Positions 1 through 7,280 of a stretch of DNA of 22,959 bases are shown here, in pieces. Both the position numbers and the translations under genes were made by a program. Below the pieces are notes generated by a model. That model was not told the DNA's origin. It ran no database searches and worked only from the letters and a program-made list of their open reading frames with translations. The stretch spans positions 1 through 22,959 of the forward strand of contig JAFOOW010000119.1 of the NCBI GenBank assembly GCA_017425305.1. Reading direction: 5' to 3'. The stretch is from Peptostreptococcaceae bacterium (lineage in GTDB: Bacteria > Bacillota > Clostridia > Peptostreptococcales > Peptostreptococcaceae). Position 1 is the stretch's first letter. Each line of letters opens with the position of its first letter.

Positions 1-447
1 CAAGATAAATCTTTTATAGCACTATATAAAAAAACTACTAATGACACATATATTTTTCACAGTATAGTTGATAATTTAAATACTATAGATAATTTTTATT
101 TTTATAATCAATTCTTTATAGTTGAACAATTCATAAAAATTCCTTCTAATATTGAAAATAATAAAAAATTTATTGAAATTTTTTTAACTAAAGAAAAAAA
201 ATGTTTATCCGTATTAAAAAAAGATATATATAAAGAAATAAATGATGTAAATAAGGATTATCTTAAAATAATAGAATCTAGTTCTATAGACTTTTTAAAT
301 AGTAATCCAACTCAAGTTGTATATGTATCTACTTGTAAATATTTTTATAATAATATAGATACCTCCGATACAGTTATCACTAAAGAAATTTATGAGTGGA
401 AATCTACTTTAAATGAATTTAAAATAAAATCTAGAGAAATATTATAA
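1..447 (+). CDS. Partial hypothetical protein (C-terminal 148 residues)
   Basis: An open frame runs from the first base of the window to TAA at 445-447, with a second in-frame TAA directly after. There is no start codon within it that has a ribosome binding site, so the gene begins outside the window. The visible part is rich in Lys, Asn, Ile, Phe and Tyr. It has no obvious membrane segment, no cysteine motif and no recognised domain signature. It looks soluble or surface-associated rather than enzymatic, but this is only an impression. It converges on selC, and the two share the hairpin at 450-482 as terminator. I do not recognise the family and assign no function. Confidence 0.6.
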   Translation, partial: QDKSFIALYKKTTNDTYIFHSIVDNLNTIDNFYFYNQFFIVEQFIKIPSNIENNKKFIEIFLTKEKKCLSVLKKDIYKEINDVNKDYLKIIESSSIDFLNSNPTQVVYVSTCKYFYNNIDTSDTVITKEIYEWKSTLNEFKIKSREIL

Positions 448-449
448 TA

Positions 450-482
450 AAAAAAGAACTCTATAATCTAGAGTTCTTTTTT
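450..482. terminator. Bidirectional terminator between the left-edge gene and selC
   Basis: A perfect 14-bp stem (450-463 with 469-482) has a 5-base loop (TAATC). The A run on the left arm and T run on the right arm give a U-tract in both directions. It ends three bases past the plus-strand stop codon and starts 3 bases past the CCA end of selC on the minus strand, so it should stop both transcripts. Confidence 0.85.
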
Positions 483-484
483 AC

Positions 485-581
485 TGGCGGGAATGCGTGG
501 GAGTCGAACCCACCTAAGAGGCTCTTAACCCCTCATACTAGTTTTGAAGACTAGAGGGCACACCAGCACCCATCCACCCCC
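485..581 (-). tRNA. selC: tRNA-Sec (UCA anticodon)
   Basis: The minus strand folds into a selenocysteine tRNA of 97 nt ending in an encoded CCA. The D-stem has 6 bp (GGGTGC with GTGCCC) and a 4-base loop. The anticodon stem is CTAGT/ACTAG around CTTCAAA, giving anticodon TCA, which reads UGA. A long variable arm follows (GAGG...CCTC). The T-arm is GTGGG-TTCGACT-CCCAC, and the TTCGACT loop is typical of bacterial tRNA-Sec. The 3' acceptor strand is GCATTCCC, discriminator G, then CCA, fitting the 8+5 architecture that SelB recognises. The 5' strand GGGGGTGG pairs through two G-U wobbles and leaves a G-G opposition at the innermost position, so the acceptor stem is not perfect. It lies on the same strand as selD-selA-selB, about 1.5 kb further on. 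SelA and SelB are its partners. Confidence 0.95.
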
Positions 582-615
582 ATATTTGGTTTTATATGTC
601 ATTTATTACATATTT

Positions 616-644
616 ATAGTATCATTTTATTGAACATATTGCAA
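616..644 (-). promoter_or_regulatory. selC promoter
   Basis: On the minus strand TTGCAA (639-644) and TACTAT (616-621) are separated by 17 bases, with a TG extended -10 (TGA before TACTAT). The predicted start is about 28 bases before the tRNA 5' end. This gives selC transcription independent of the selDAB operon. Confidence 0.65.
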
Positions 645-707
645 TAGTTTTTTAGAAAAATGTTTTCATAATTTTAACTAAATTATTATCTATACAATTT
701 ATATAAA

Positions 708-763
708 AAGAAATGATTAGTATTAATTAGTAAATAATTAGTTTATATCACTAATCATTTCTT
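708..763 (-). terminator. Terminator after the rhodanese gene
   Basis: Two 13-bp arms (708-720 and 751-763) are perfect inverted copies with a 30-base AT-rich loop. On the minus strand the second arm runs into TTTCTTTTTAT. It begins 8 bases past the rhodanese stop codon. The long loop is unusual for an intrinsic terminator. Confidence 0.6.
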
Positions 764-770
764 ATATTAT

Positions 771-1076
771 TTATTCACCTTTGCTAATATAATTATTAAT
801 ACCATTTAGTAAATTATATACATTAGAAAATCCTTTACTTTCTAGATATTTACAGACTATTGCACTTGATTGACCTTTAGCACAATATATTAAAATAACT
901 TCATCCTTATATTGATATAATTCTTCTAGTTTAGATAGTATTATTTCCATAGGTATATTTACAGCATTAGGTATATGACCTAACATATAGTCTTCTTCAT
1001 CTCTTACATCAATAATAAGAGTTAACCTACCCTCATTTATCATTTTTAGGAGCTGATTTGAATTTATAAATATCAT
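771..1076 (-). CDS. Single-domain rhodanese-like protein
   Basis: This 101-residue protein has the rhodanese fold signature in order: IDVRDEEDY (22-30), GHIPNAVNIP (33-42) and the catalytic loop CAKGQSS starting at Cys65. Cys65 would carry the persulfide. A six-residue active loop fits thiosulfate or polysulfide sulfurtransferases of the GlpE/PspE type rather than Cdc25-like phosphatases. There is no signal peptide, so it should be cytoplasmic. The ATG at 1076 has AGGAGG 6 bases upstream (1083-1088). It has its own probable promoter and terminator and lies between ung and selC. Some rhodaneses can bind selenium in vitro, and its place beside the Sec genes makes that thinkable, but nothing in the sequence shows it. 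Its substrate is unknown. Confidence 0.85.
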   Translation of the reverse strand: MIFINSNQLLKMINEGRLTLIIDVRDEEDYMLGHIPNAVNIPMEIILSKLEELYQYKDEVILIYCAKGQSSAIVCKYLESKGFSNVYNLLNGINNYISKGE

Positions 1077-1107
1077 AATTTTCCTCCTATTATTCTTTTA
1101 CTTATAT

Positions 1108-1136
1108 ATTATTATTATTGTTACATAATGTTACAA
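1108..1136 (-). promoter_or_regulatory. Probable rhodanese promoter with a direct repeat
   Basis: On the minus strand TTGTAA (1131-1136) and AATAAT (1108-1113) are 17 bases apart. The plus strand shows a 7-base direct repeat TGTTACA at 1119-1125 and 1129-1135, with a 10-base period, covering the -35 box and spacer. It could be an operator; the -10 match is weak. Confidence 0.35.
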
Positions 1137-1145
1137 TAAATTTAA

Positions 1146-1191
1146 ATATAAAGTAAAAAAGAGCTCAAATGAGCTCTTTTTTACTTTATAT
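1146..1191 (-). terminator. Terminator overlapping the ung stop codon
   Basis: A perfect 21-bp stem (1146-1166 with 1171-1191) closes an AAAT loop. Its core is GAGCTC flanked by A and T runs, so it can work in both directions. The ung stop codon (1186-1188) is inside the first-transcribed arm. Confidence 0.85.
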
Positions 1192-1860
1192 ATTAGGTAT
1201 TTGCCAGTCTATAGGTGCTTTACCTAAACTTATTAAAATTTCATTAGTTTTTGAAAAAGGCTTAGATCCAAAAAATCCTCTACTTGCAGATAATGGGCTA
1301 GGATGTGCTGATTCTATAACAAAGTGTTTACTTGTATCAATAAAATCTTTCTTTTTTCTAGCATTATTACCCCATAAAATGAATATAACAGGATCATCTC
1401 TTAAATTTAAAGTTTTTATAATATTATCAGTAAAAATTTCCCATCCTTTACCTTTATGAGAGTTAGCTTGATGTGCTCTAACCGTAAGAGCTGTATTTAA
1501 TAAAAGAACACCTTGTTTTGCCCAAGGCACTAAATATCCATTGTTTGGTATAAAACATCCTAAATCATCTCGCAATTCTTTATACATATTTAATAAAGAT
1601 GGAGGAGTATCTACACCTGGCTTAACAGAAAAAGATAATCCATGAGCTTGATTAACATTATGATAAGGATCTTGTCCTAAAATTAAAACCTTAGTATCTT
1701 TATATGAAGTAAGTTTTAAAGCATTAAATATATCATACATATCAGGAAAAATAGTTTGAGTTTTATATTCATCTTTTAAAAACTCTCTTAGTTTTAAATA
1801 ATACTCTTTATCAAACTCACCTTCTAGAACCTCATCCCAATCATTACCTATAACAACCAT
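1186..1860 (-). CDS. ung: Uracil-DNA glycosylase, family 1
   Basis: This 224-residue enzyme removes uracil from DNA as the first step of base excision repair. Both family-1 motifs are intact: the water-activating loop GQDPYH at 62-67, with catalytic Asp64, and the DNA intercalation loop HPSPLS at 186-191, with catalytic His186. The [10 protein letters not shown] and [10 protein letters not shown] stretches also match the family, and the length is normal. The start at 1860 is preceded by GAGGTGA. A possible promoter with a TATAAT -10 lies at 1922-1927. It is a monocistronic unit between two hairpin terminators and interrupts the sel region. No link with selenium is implied. Confidence 0.97.
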   Translation of the reverse strand: MVVIGNDWDEVLEGEFDKEYYLKLREFLKDEYKTQTIFPDMYDIFNALKLTSYKDTKVLILGQDPYHNVNQAHGLSFSVKPGVDTPPSLLNMYKELRDDLGCFIPNNGYLVPWAKQGVLLLNTALTVRAHQANSHKGKGWEIFTDNIIKTLNLRDDPVIFILWGNNARKKKDFIDTSKHFVIESAHPSPLSASRGFFGSKPFSKTNEILISLGKAPIDWQIPNI

Positions 1861-1948
1861 TCAAATCACCTCTACTTCGTTAATATTAACTAATATAAAT
1901 AGTTTTTCTATGATCTAATTTATTATACATACTTATTTCAACACTCAA

Positions 1949-1973
1949 AAAGAGGCTACGAAATAGCCTCTTT
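1949..1973 (-). terminator. Terminator of the selDAB operon
   Basis: A 10-bp stem (1949-1958 with 1964-1973) has loop CGAAA. On the minus strand it continues into a T run (CCTCTTTTTG). It lies 139 bases after the selB stop codon, beyond the composite inverted repeat. Confidence 0.75.
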
Positions 1974-2014
1974 ATATTTTCTTTCCTACAAAATTTCAAT
2001 TTTAAATTAATTAA

Positions 2015-2092
2015 GATGAATATAGTTGAATGACTGATCACTTGAAATACAGATCTACCGTATTTCGTGAGAAGGAATCAACTATATTCATC
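2015..2092. repeat. 78-bp composite inverted repeat after selB
   Basis: The ends are perfect 15-bp inverted copies (2015-2029 and 2078-2092). Inside lies a second hairpin: TCAC, a TT bulge and GAAATAC (2038-2050) pair with GTATTTC-GTGA (2060-2070) around a 9-base loop. The element sits 20 bases past selB and 40 bases before the terminator, so it would be transcribed at the end of the selB mRNA. It has no U-tract of its own. It could be a structured 3' UTR, an RNA-stabilising element or a short MITE-like palindrome; I saw no second copy in the window. Confidence 0.6.
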
Positions 2093-2111
2093 AATCCACC
2101 TAAAATCAAAA

Positions 2112-3995
2112 TTAAAATCTAACTCTCTTATTTTCTATACGTTTAGTTACTTTATTTCTATCAAAGTTTTCAAGTATTATCATACAGTTCTTTCTACTTG
2201 AATCAACTAAATCTCTATATTCACCTAAAGTTATTTCTTTATTTTCATCTAAATACTTTAGAAGTATATCTTTAGCTTGTTCATAAATTTTCTTAGACAT
2301 TACATAAGTATCATCTAACTTTTCCACAGTATTTCCTATTAAAGCTTCTAAAACTTCTTCATACTCTCTCTTACCTGCTAAAACTTCTTCAACAGTTAGT
2401 ATTGTATCAAGTCCGCACTTATCTAAGTTATTTTCAATTAGCTTCTTTATTTGTAATTGTTTTTCGTTAAATACTACGTTAAACTGTGCTAATGAAACCA
2501 TATTATCTTCTACTTTTATAATATCTTCATTTTTAAACATATCTAAAAGTATATCAAATTCTCTAGTTTTAAACTTACTTTCAATCTTAGATCTTGTCTC
2601 TTCTTTTACCATACCTTTTCTAAGTCTAAACTTCTTATGGTAATCTTGTAAAGTTTTTAATAGTACTTCTTTTAACTTATCGTATTGAACAATATGCATA
2701 TACATATTGTTTACAGCAACAATTTTATTTTCTTCTATTAATTTATTTAAAGCTTCTTTTATATTAGCTTCATTTTCACCACTATAACTCATTATATCCT
2801 TTATGTTAGGATAATTCTTAGAATTAGCTTTTATGTATTCTTCTAATATATCTGTAAGCTCACCTTTTTCTTTTACTGCTAAAGCTTCTATTACATTTTT
2901 ATCAAATCTTTTATGTTTTCTAGGATTCGTATCAACTATAACTCCTCCACCTATTGTTTCCATAGGTGAGTAACGTCTAACTACGAATTTATCTCCTTTT
3001 TTAGCAACTATACTTTCCTCTAATCTTAGTTGAACAAATCCACTTTCTCCAGGATTTATTTCTTCAACTTCTAAAGGAACTGCTCTACATAAAATTTCTC
3101 TAGTTCCATGATATAGTCTAAGTCTATCCCAGTGTTTTAAACCTATATTCATATGCTTTACTATACTTAGTTTCACGTCTAACATCATAGCTTCTTCTAA
3201 AGAGTTTACAGATGCAAGTACATCTCCTCTTTCTATTTCTTCAACCTTAACATTAGATATGTTTATTGCTGTTCTTTGTCCTGCATAAGCAGTATCTACA
3301 CTTTCACCATGAACTTGTATACTTCTTATTTTAGTTGGTAATTCCTTAGGATATATAACTAAATCATCATCAACACTTATTTTACCTTCTATTAAAGTAC
3401 CTGTTACAACTGTACCAAATCCTTTTATAGAAAATACTCTATCTATATTAAGTCTAGCTGGAGAGTTTAAGTTTTTATCTTCTATTTCTTCTGTCATATC
3501 ATCTATTTTTGATATAAGTTCATCTAATCCTTTTCTAGATATTGAATCAACTTCTATTATTTCAGCTTCTTCTAAGAAAGTTCCTTGAACCTTCTCTCTT
3601 ATATCTTCTTTAACTAATTCTCTAAATTCTTCATCTACTGTATCACTCTTAGTTAAAACTATCATACCATTTTTTATATTTAAATATGTTAATATATCTA
3701 AGTGCTCAACAGTTTGAGGCATAACACCTTCATCAGCAGCTACTACTAATAACACCATATCTAATCCAGATGCTCCAGCTAGCATATTCTTTATAAACTT
3801 TTCATGTCCTGGTACATCTACTATACCAGCTCTTTTTTTACTTGGTAAATCAAAGTAAGTAAATCCTAAATTTATAGATATACCTCTTTTCTTTTCTTCC
3901 TTTAATGTATCTGTTTCTCTTCCTGTAAGTGCTTTTATAAGAGTTGTTTTACCATGGTCTATATGTCCTGCTGTTCCTATGATTATATTTTTCAT
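2112..3995 (-). CDS. selB: Selenocysteine-specific elongation factor SelB
   Basis: This 627-residue GTPase replaces EF-Tu for selenocysteyl-tRNA-Sec and brings it to ribosomes stalled at UGA codons that carry a SECIS hairpin. The N-terminal G domain has the P-loop GHIDHGKT (10-17), DVPGHEKF (60-67) and TKSD (115-118). Two EF-Tu-like beta-barrel domains follow (from about 175), then a SelB-specific third barrel. From about residue 370 to the end lies a helical winged-helix region, which in this family binds the SECIS. Length is normal. The ATG at 3995 lies 2 bases after the selA stop codon, and its AGGAGG site (4002-4007) is inside the end of selA, so translation is probably coupled. The likely targets include selD in the same operon. 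Confidence 0.97.
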   Translation of the reverse strand: MKNIIIGTAGHIDHGKTTLIKALTGRETDTLKEEKKRGISINLGFTYFDLPSKKRAGIVDVPGHEKFIKNMLAGASGLDMVLLVVAADEGVMPQTVEHLDILTYLNIKNGMIVLTKSDTVDEEFRELVKEDIREKVQGTFLEEAEIIEVDSISRKGLDELISKIDDMTEEIEDKNLNSPARLNIDRVFSIKGFGTVVTGTLIEGKISVDDDLVIYPKELPTKIRSIQVHGESVDTAYAGQRTAINISNVKVEEIERGDVLASVNSLEEAMMLDVKLSIVKHMNIGLKHWDRLRLYHGTREILCRAVPLEVEEINPGESGFVQLRLEESIVAKKGDKFVVRRYSPMETIGGGVIVDTNPRKHKRFDKNVIEALAVKEKGELTDILEEYIKANSKNYPNIKDIMSYSGENEANIKEALNKLIEENKIVAVNNMYMHIVQYDKLKEVLLKTLQDYHKKFRLRKGMVKEETRSKIESKFKTREFDILLDMFKNEDIIKVEDNMVSLAQFNVVFNEKQLQIKKLIENNLDKCGLDTILTVEEVLAGKREYEEVLEALIGNTVEKLDDTYVMSKKIYEQAKDILLKYLDENKEITLGEYRDLVDSSRKNCMIILENFDRNKVTKRIENKRVRF

Positions 3996-3997
3996 AA

Positions 3998-5407
3998 TTA
4001 ACCTCCTATTAAAGCTCTTTCTATTTCTTTAGCTAAAATATCAAACTCATCTTCAAATATTGTTCTAATGTCTAAAACATATTTATCTTCATATACTCTA
4101 GCTATAACATGTGAGTCACTTAGTCTTAATTTCTTTTCTAGTGTAGATACATTCATATTATTAGGAGTAATAGCTATAACTTTAGAATTTATAGTTTCTA
4201 AAGGCATAGAACCTCCTCCAACTTGAGATAATCCATCTTCAATTCTTATATTTGCATATGTATTTAAGTTTTCTAATTTAGAATATAAAGCATTTGCTTT
4301 TTCTTCTAATTCTTCCATAGTATATGTTAACATTCTTAGTGTCGGTATTTCTTTTATAGCTTTTTCTTCATCTAAATACATTCTTAATGTAGCTTCTAGT
4401 GCACATATTGTAAGCTTATCTACTCTTAAAGCTCTTGTTAATTGATTTTTCTTCATTTGAGAAATATATTCTTTTTTACCAACTATGATTCCAGCTTGAG
4501 GTCCACCAAGCATCTTATCTCCACTAAAAGTAACTATATCTGCACCTTTTCTTATAGAGTCTAACACTGTTGGTTCATAAGTTAAACCATACTTTGAAAC
4601 ATCTATAAATACACCACTACCTAGGTCTTCTATAACAGGTATGTTATGCTTTTTACCTATTTCACATAATTCATCAACTTCTACACTTTGTGTAAATCCT
4701 AGTATTCTATAGTTACTAGTATGAACTTTCATCAATACCTTAGTGTTTTCAGTTATAGCTTCCTCATAATCTTTCATATGAGTTTTATTTGTAGAACCTA
4801 CTTCAACTAAATCAGCTCCACTAAGAGCCATTATACTTGGTATTCTAAACGAACCACCAACCTCTACAAGCTCTCCTCTTGATACTATAGCTTCCCCACC
4901 TTTAGCCATAGTACTTAATACTAATAGTACTGCAGCTGCATTGTTATTAACTACTAATACATCTTCTGCACCTGTTAATCTCTTTATAGTTTCTGTTAAA
5001 TGAGTATATCTAGAACCTCTTTCACCTTTATCTATATCATATTCTAAATTAGAATATCTAGATGCAGATTGCCATAACTCATCCTTTAAACTTTCACTTA
5101 AAAGAGAACGGCCTAGGTTGGTATGAATTACTGTTCCTGTAGCATTTATAACTTTCTTTAATGATAAAGAATACTTTAGATTACATTTATTAACTATATT
5201 TGTTACTATTTCATCTAATGAAACCTTAAATTCATTAAAGTTTTCTTCTTTCAATTCTATTATACATCTTCTTTTTTCTTCTATAGCTTCTCTTATACAC
5301 TCTATAACTATATTTCTTGGATATTCATTTAATATATCTATAATTTTATTATTATTTAATACCTCATCTACCGAAGGTAATTGAGCAAATAAATCTCTCT
5401 TATTCAT
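3998..5407 (-). CDS. selA: L-seryl-tRNA(Sec) selenium transferase SelA
   Basis: This 469-residue PLP enzyme replaces the hydroxyl of seryl-tRNA-Sec with selenium from selenophosphate, giving selenocysteyl-tRNA-Sec. The N-terminal part (1-80) is the tRNA-binding segment of the family, followed by [15 protein letters not shown] (88-102), the start of the PLP fold. The PLP lysine is Lys298 in [14 protein letters not shown]. The [11 protein letters not shown] and VEDLGSG-like segments are also present. Length matches bacterial SelA, which forms a decamer. The start at 5407 follows a purine-rich site (GGGGGAG) 10-16 bases upstream. It lies 24 bases after selD and is directly coupled to selB. Nothing is missing or frameshifted. 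Confidence 0.97.
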   Translation of the reverse strand: MNKRDLFAQLPSVDEVLNNNKIIDILNEYPRNIVIECIREAIEEKRRCIIELKEENFNEFKVSLDEIVTNIVNKCNLKYSLSLKKVINATGTVIHTNLGRSLLSESLKDELWQSASRYSNLEYDIDKGERGSRYTHLTETIKRLTGAEDVLVVNNNAAAVLLVLSTMAKGGEAIVSRGELVEVGGSFRIPSIMALSGADLVEVGSTNKTHMKDYEEAITENTKVLMKVHTSNYRILGFTQSVEVDELCEIGKKHNIPVIEDLGSGVFIDVSKYGLTYEPTVLDSIRKGADIVTFSGDKMLGGPQAGIIVGKKEYISQMKKNQLTRALRVDKLTICALEATLRMYLDEEKAIKEIPTLRMLTYTMEELEEKANALYSKLENLNTYANIRIEDGLSQVGGGSMPLETINSKVIAITPNNMNVSTLEKKLRLSDSHVIARVYEDKYVLDIRTIFEDEFDILAKEIERALIGG

Positions 5408-5431
5408 AAATCAACACTCCCCCTTAAAACT

Positions 5432-6478
5432 TTACTTAACTTTTATATAGGAATCTTTCTTATCTATAACATTACCTATAATTTTAGCTTCTATAGAACC
5501 ATTTTTCTTCATGTCTTCTACTAATTTATCAGCTAAATCTGCTCTTACTGATACTAGTAAACCTCCTGATGTTTGAGGGTCATGAAGTATATCTTCCATA
5601 GCTTCTTCAATTCCTTCTAAAATTACATCTTTTCCTATATATTCTTTATTTCTATACATACCAGCAGGGATTATACCCATTCTAGCCATATCTATAGCTC
5701 CATTTATTATAGGAACTTCATTTGCTTCAATTTCTATAGTTACTTCAGATGCTTTAGCCATTTCTAATGCATGTCCTAATAGACCAAACCCCGTAACATC
5801 TGTAACTGAGTTTACTTCTATATTATCAAAGCTCATCGCAGCATATTTATTTAAATGAACCATAGTTTCTACTACTATTTTAGATGTTTCTTCATCTACT
5901 AAACCTTCTTTCATAGCAGTATTTAAAATTCCAACTCCTATTGGTTTAGTTAAAACTAACTTATCTCCTACTTTACATGTAGCATTAGATAAAACTTTAT
6001 CTGGATGTACTATACCTGATACTGATAAACCATATTTAGGCTCTTTATCATCTACTGTATGACCTCCAACTAATAATGCCCCACTTTCTTTTACCTTATC
6101 CATACCACCTTTTAATATTTCAGATAACACATTCATATCATGACATGACGGGAAACAAACAATATTCATAGCTACTGTAGGTTTTCCCCCCATTGCATAA
6201 ACATCTGATAGTGAGTTCGATGCTGCTATTTGTCCAAATACATAAGGATCATCTACCATAGGAGTAAAGAAATCTAATGTTTGTATTAATGCCATTTCAT
6301 CATTTAATTTATAAACAGCCGCATCATCTGACGTTTCTAATCCTACTAATAAGTTACCTAATTTATCTGACTCATTTTTTGGAAGCTGAGATAAAACACT
6401 AGCCAGAACCTCTGGCCCTATCTTAGCTGCTCATCCTCCCGAAGTTGTCATATCTGTAAGTCTTTTTGTTATCTCCAT
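5432..6478 (-). CDS. selD: Selenophosphate synthetase SelD, itself a selenoprotein (in-frame TGA = Sec16)
   Basis: SelD makes selenophosphate from selenide and ATP. From the ATG at 6478 the frame reads [15 protein letters not shown], then TGA at 6431-6433, then AAKIGPEVL, and continues open to TAA at 5432, for 348 residues. The TGA falls exactly where other SelD proteins have the catalytic Cys or Sec (SGGC/U-AAK), and the catalytic Lys19 follows. A SECIS hairpin begins 14 bases after the TGA. The ATG at 6478 has GGAGGAG 5 bases upstream, whereas the internal ATG at 6295 has no such site and would remove the active site. Later motifs fit the family: [47 protein letters not shown] and DPQTSGGLL. 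The gene leads selD-selA-selB. Full-length synthesis needs the Sec machinery to which SelD contributes, so expression is probably self-dependent. Confidence 0.96.
6402..6433 (-). promoter_or_regulatory. Bacterial SECIS element and Sec UGA codon of selD
   Basis: On the minus strand the UGA (6431-6433) is followed by a 14-base link and a perfect 6-bp stem, GCCAGA (6411-6416) with TCTGGC (6402-6407), closed by the loop GGT (6408-6410). The loop G lies 21 bases past the UGA. This matches bacterial SECIS elements, in which a short apical stem with a G and U in the loop, at about this distance, binds the SelB C-terminus. Confidence 0.9.
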
Positions 6479-6510
6479 TTTTGCTCCTCCATATAATTAC
6501 TACTTACAAT

Positions 6511-6538
6511 ATAATAACATAATTCCCCATTTATTGAA
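6511..6538 (-). promoter_or_regulatory. Possible selDAB promoter overlapping the comEA stop codon
   Basis: On the minus strand TTCAAT (6533-6538) and TATTAT (6511-6516) are 16 bases apart, with a TG extended -10 (6518-6519). The -35 box overlaps the comEA stop codon, and the spacing to the selD ribosome binding site is about 20 bases. Read-through from comEA is also possible because I see no terminator between them. Confidence 0.45.
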
Positions 6539-7204
6539 CATATATATAATCTTTTACGTTGTTAAATTTCTTCTCTCCAATACCTTTTATATTCATTAGT
6601 TCTTCTATAGAATTAAATTTTGTATGTTCTTGTCTATACTCTATTATCTTTTGAGCTGTCACTTGTCCAAATCCAGGCAGTGAATCAAGCTCAGATAAAT
6701 CTGCTGTATTAATATTTATTTTGTTATCATTATTACTTTCAGGTTCATTTAAAGTATTATTTTCATTTCTATATTCATTATCATTTACAACAGTATCTTT
6801 TGTTTCTTCTCCAACTTTAGGTATTATATAATGTCCTTCATCTTTTATTTTCATAGCTAAATTTATACCATTTAAATTAGCATCCTTTGTTAAACCTCCA
6901 CATAAATCAACTCCATCTGCTAATCTAGCATCATATTTTAATTCTACTACTCCTGGATTTTTAACTTCCCCACTTATATAAATTGTTACTTTATCATTCA
7001 AGGACGTTTCAACTTTACTAATTTGCACAGTATCCTTTGTATTATCATTAATATCTATAGTTTTACTTTCTTCATAAACTTCATTTTTATTCTCAATGTC
7101 ACTAACTATATAACCTTCATTAATATCTTTAAATTTTTAATTGAAATTATCGATCCTATAACCACTATTATAACTATAACAATTAATTTTACTACATTTC
7201 TCAT
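6531..7204 (-). pseudogene. comEA: Competence protein ComEA, split by a -1 frameshift
   Basis: ComEA is the membrane-anchored DNA receptor for natural transformation. From the ATG at 7204 (GAGGAG 8 bases upstream) the frame gives MRNVVKLIVIVIIVVIG, one membrane segment, then runs into TAG soon after. The other frame carries the rest: an SLBB domain (VYIYISGEV-like start, NPGVVEL) and, after an Asn-rich linker, the helix-hairpin-helix domain (ININTADLSELDSLPGFG...). The frames meet at five A residues on the minus strand (7134-7138); one extra A would restore a 224-residue protein. Everything downstream is intact, so the lesion is recent, or it is a sequencing error in a homopolymer. A GTG at 7026-7028 could start a product without the anchor, but no ribosome binding site supports it. 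Confidence 0.8.
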
Positions 7205-7241
7205 TTCCATCACTCCTCTATTTTAATTGTGTACAAAAATA

Positions 7242-7250
7242 TGTTATACT
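7242..7250 (+). promoter_or_regulatory. Extended -10 promoter of the carboxypeptidase gene
   Basis: TGT-TATACT (7242-7250) is an extended -10 box 30 bases before the start codon. The -35 region 17 bases upstream (TTTAAT) is weak. The region is shared with the divergent comEA start at 7204. Confidence 0.5.
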
Positions 7251-7280
7251 AGTATGTAAACTTAAAATTGGAGGAAAAAA

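Noticed and set aside
1169..1459. Plus-strand open frame over ung
   Set aside because: It starts in the terminator stem and is antisense to ung.
6296..6433. Reading selD as a 287-residue protein from the ATG at 6295, with 6296-6478 as non-coding
   Set aside because: There is no ribosome binding site before 6295, and the upstream frame encodes conserved SelD sequence interrupted only by the TGA with its SECIS.
7023..7226. Plus-strand 67-residue hydrophobic open frame
   Set aside because: It is antisense to comEA, with low-complexity Ile/Thr/Phe content from AT-rich DNA and no ribosome binding site.
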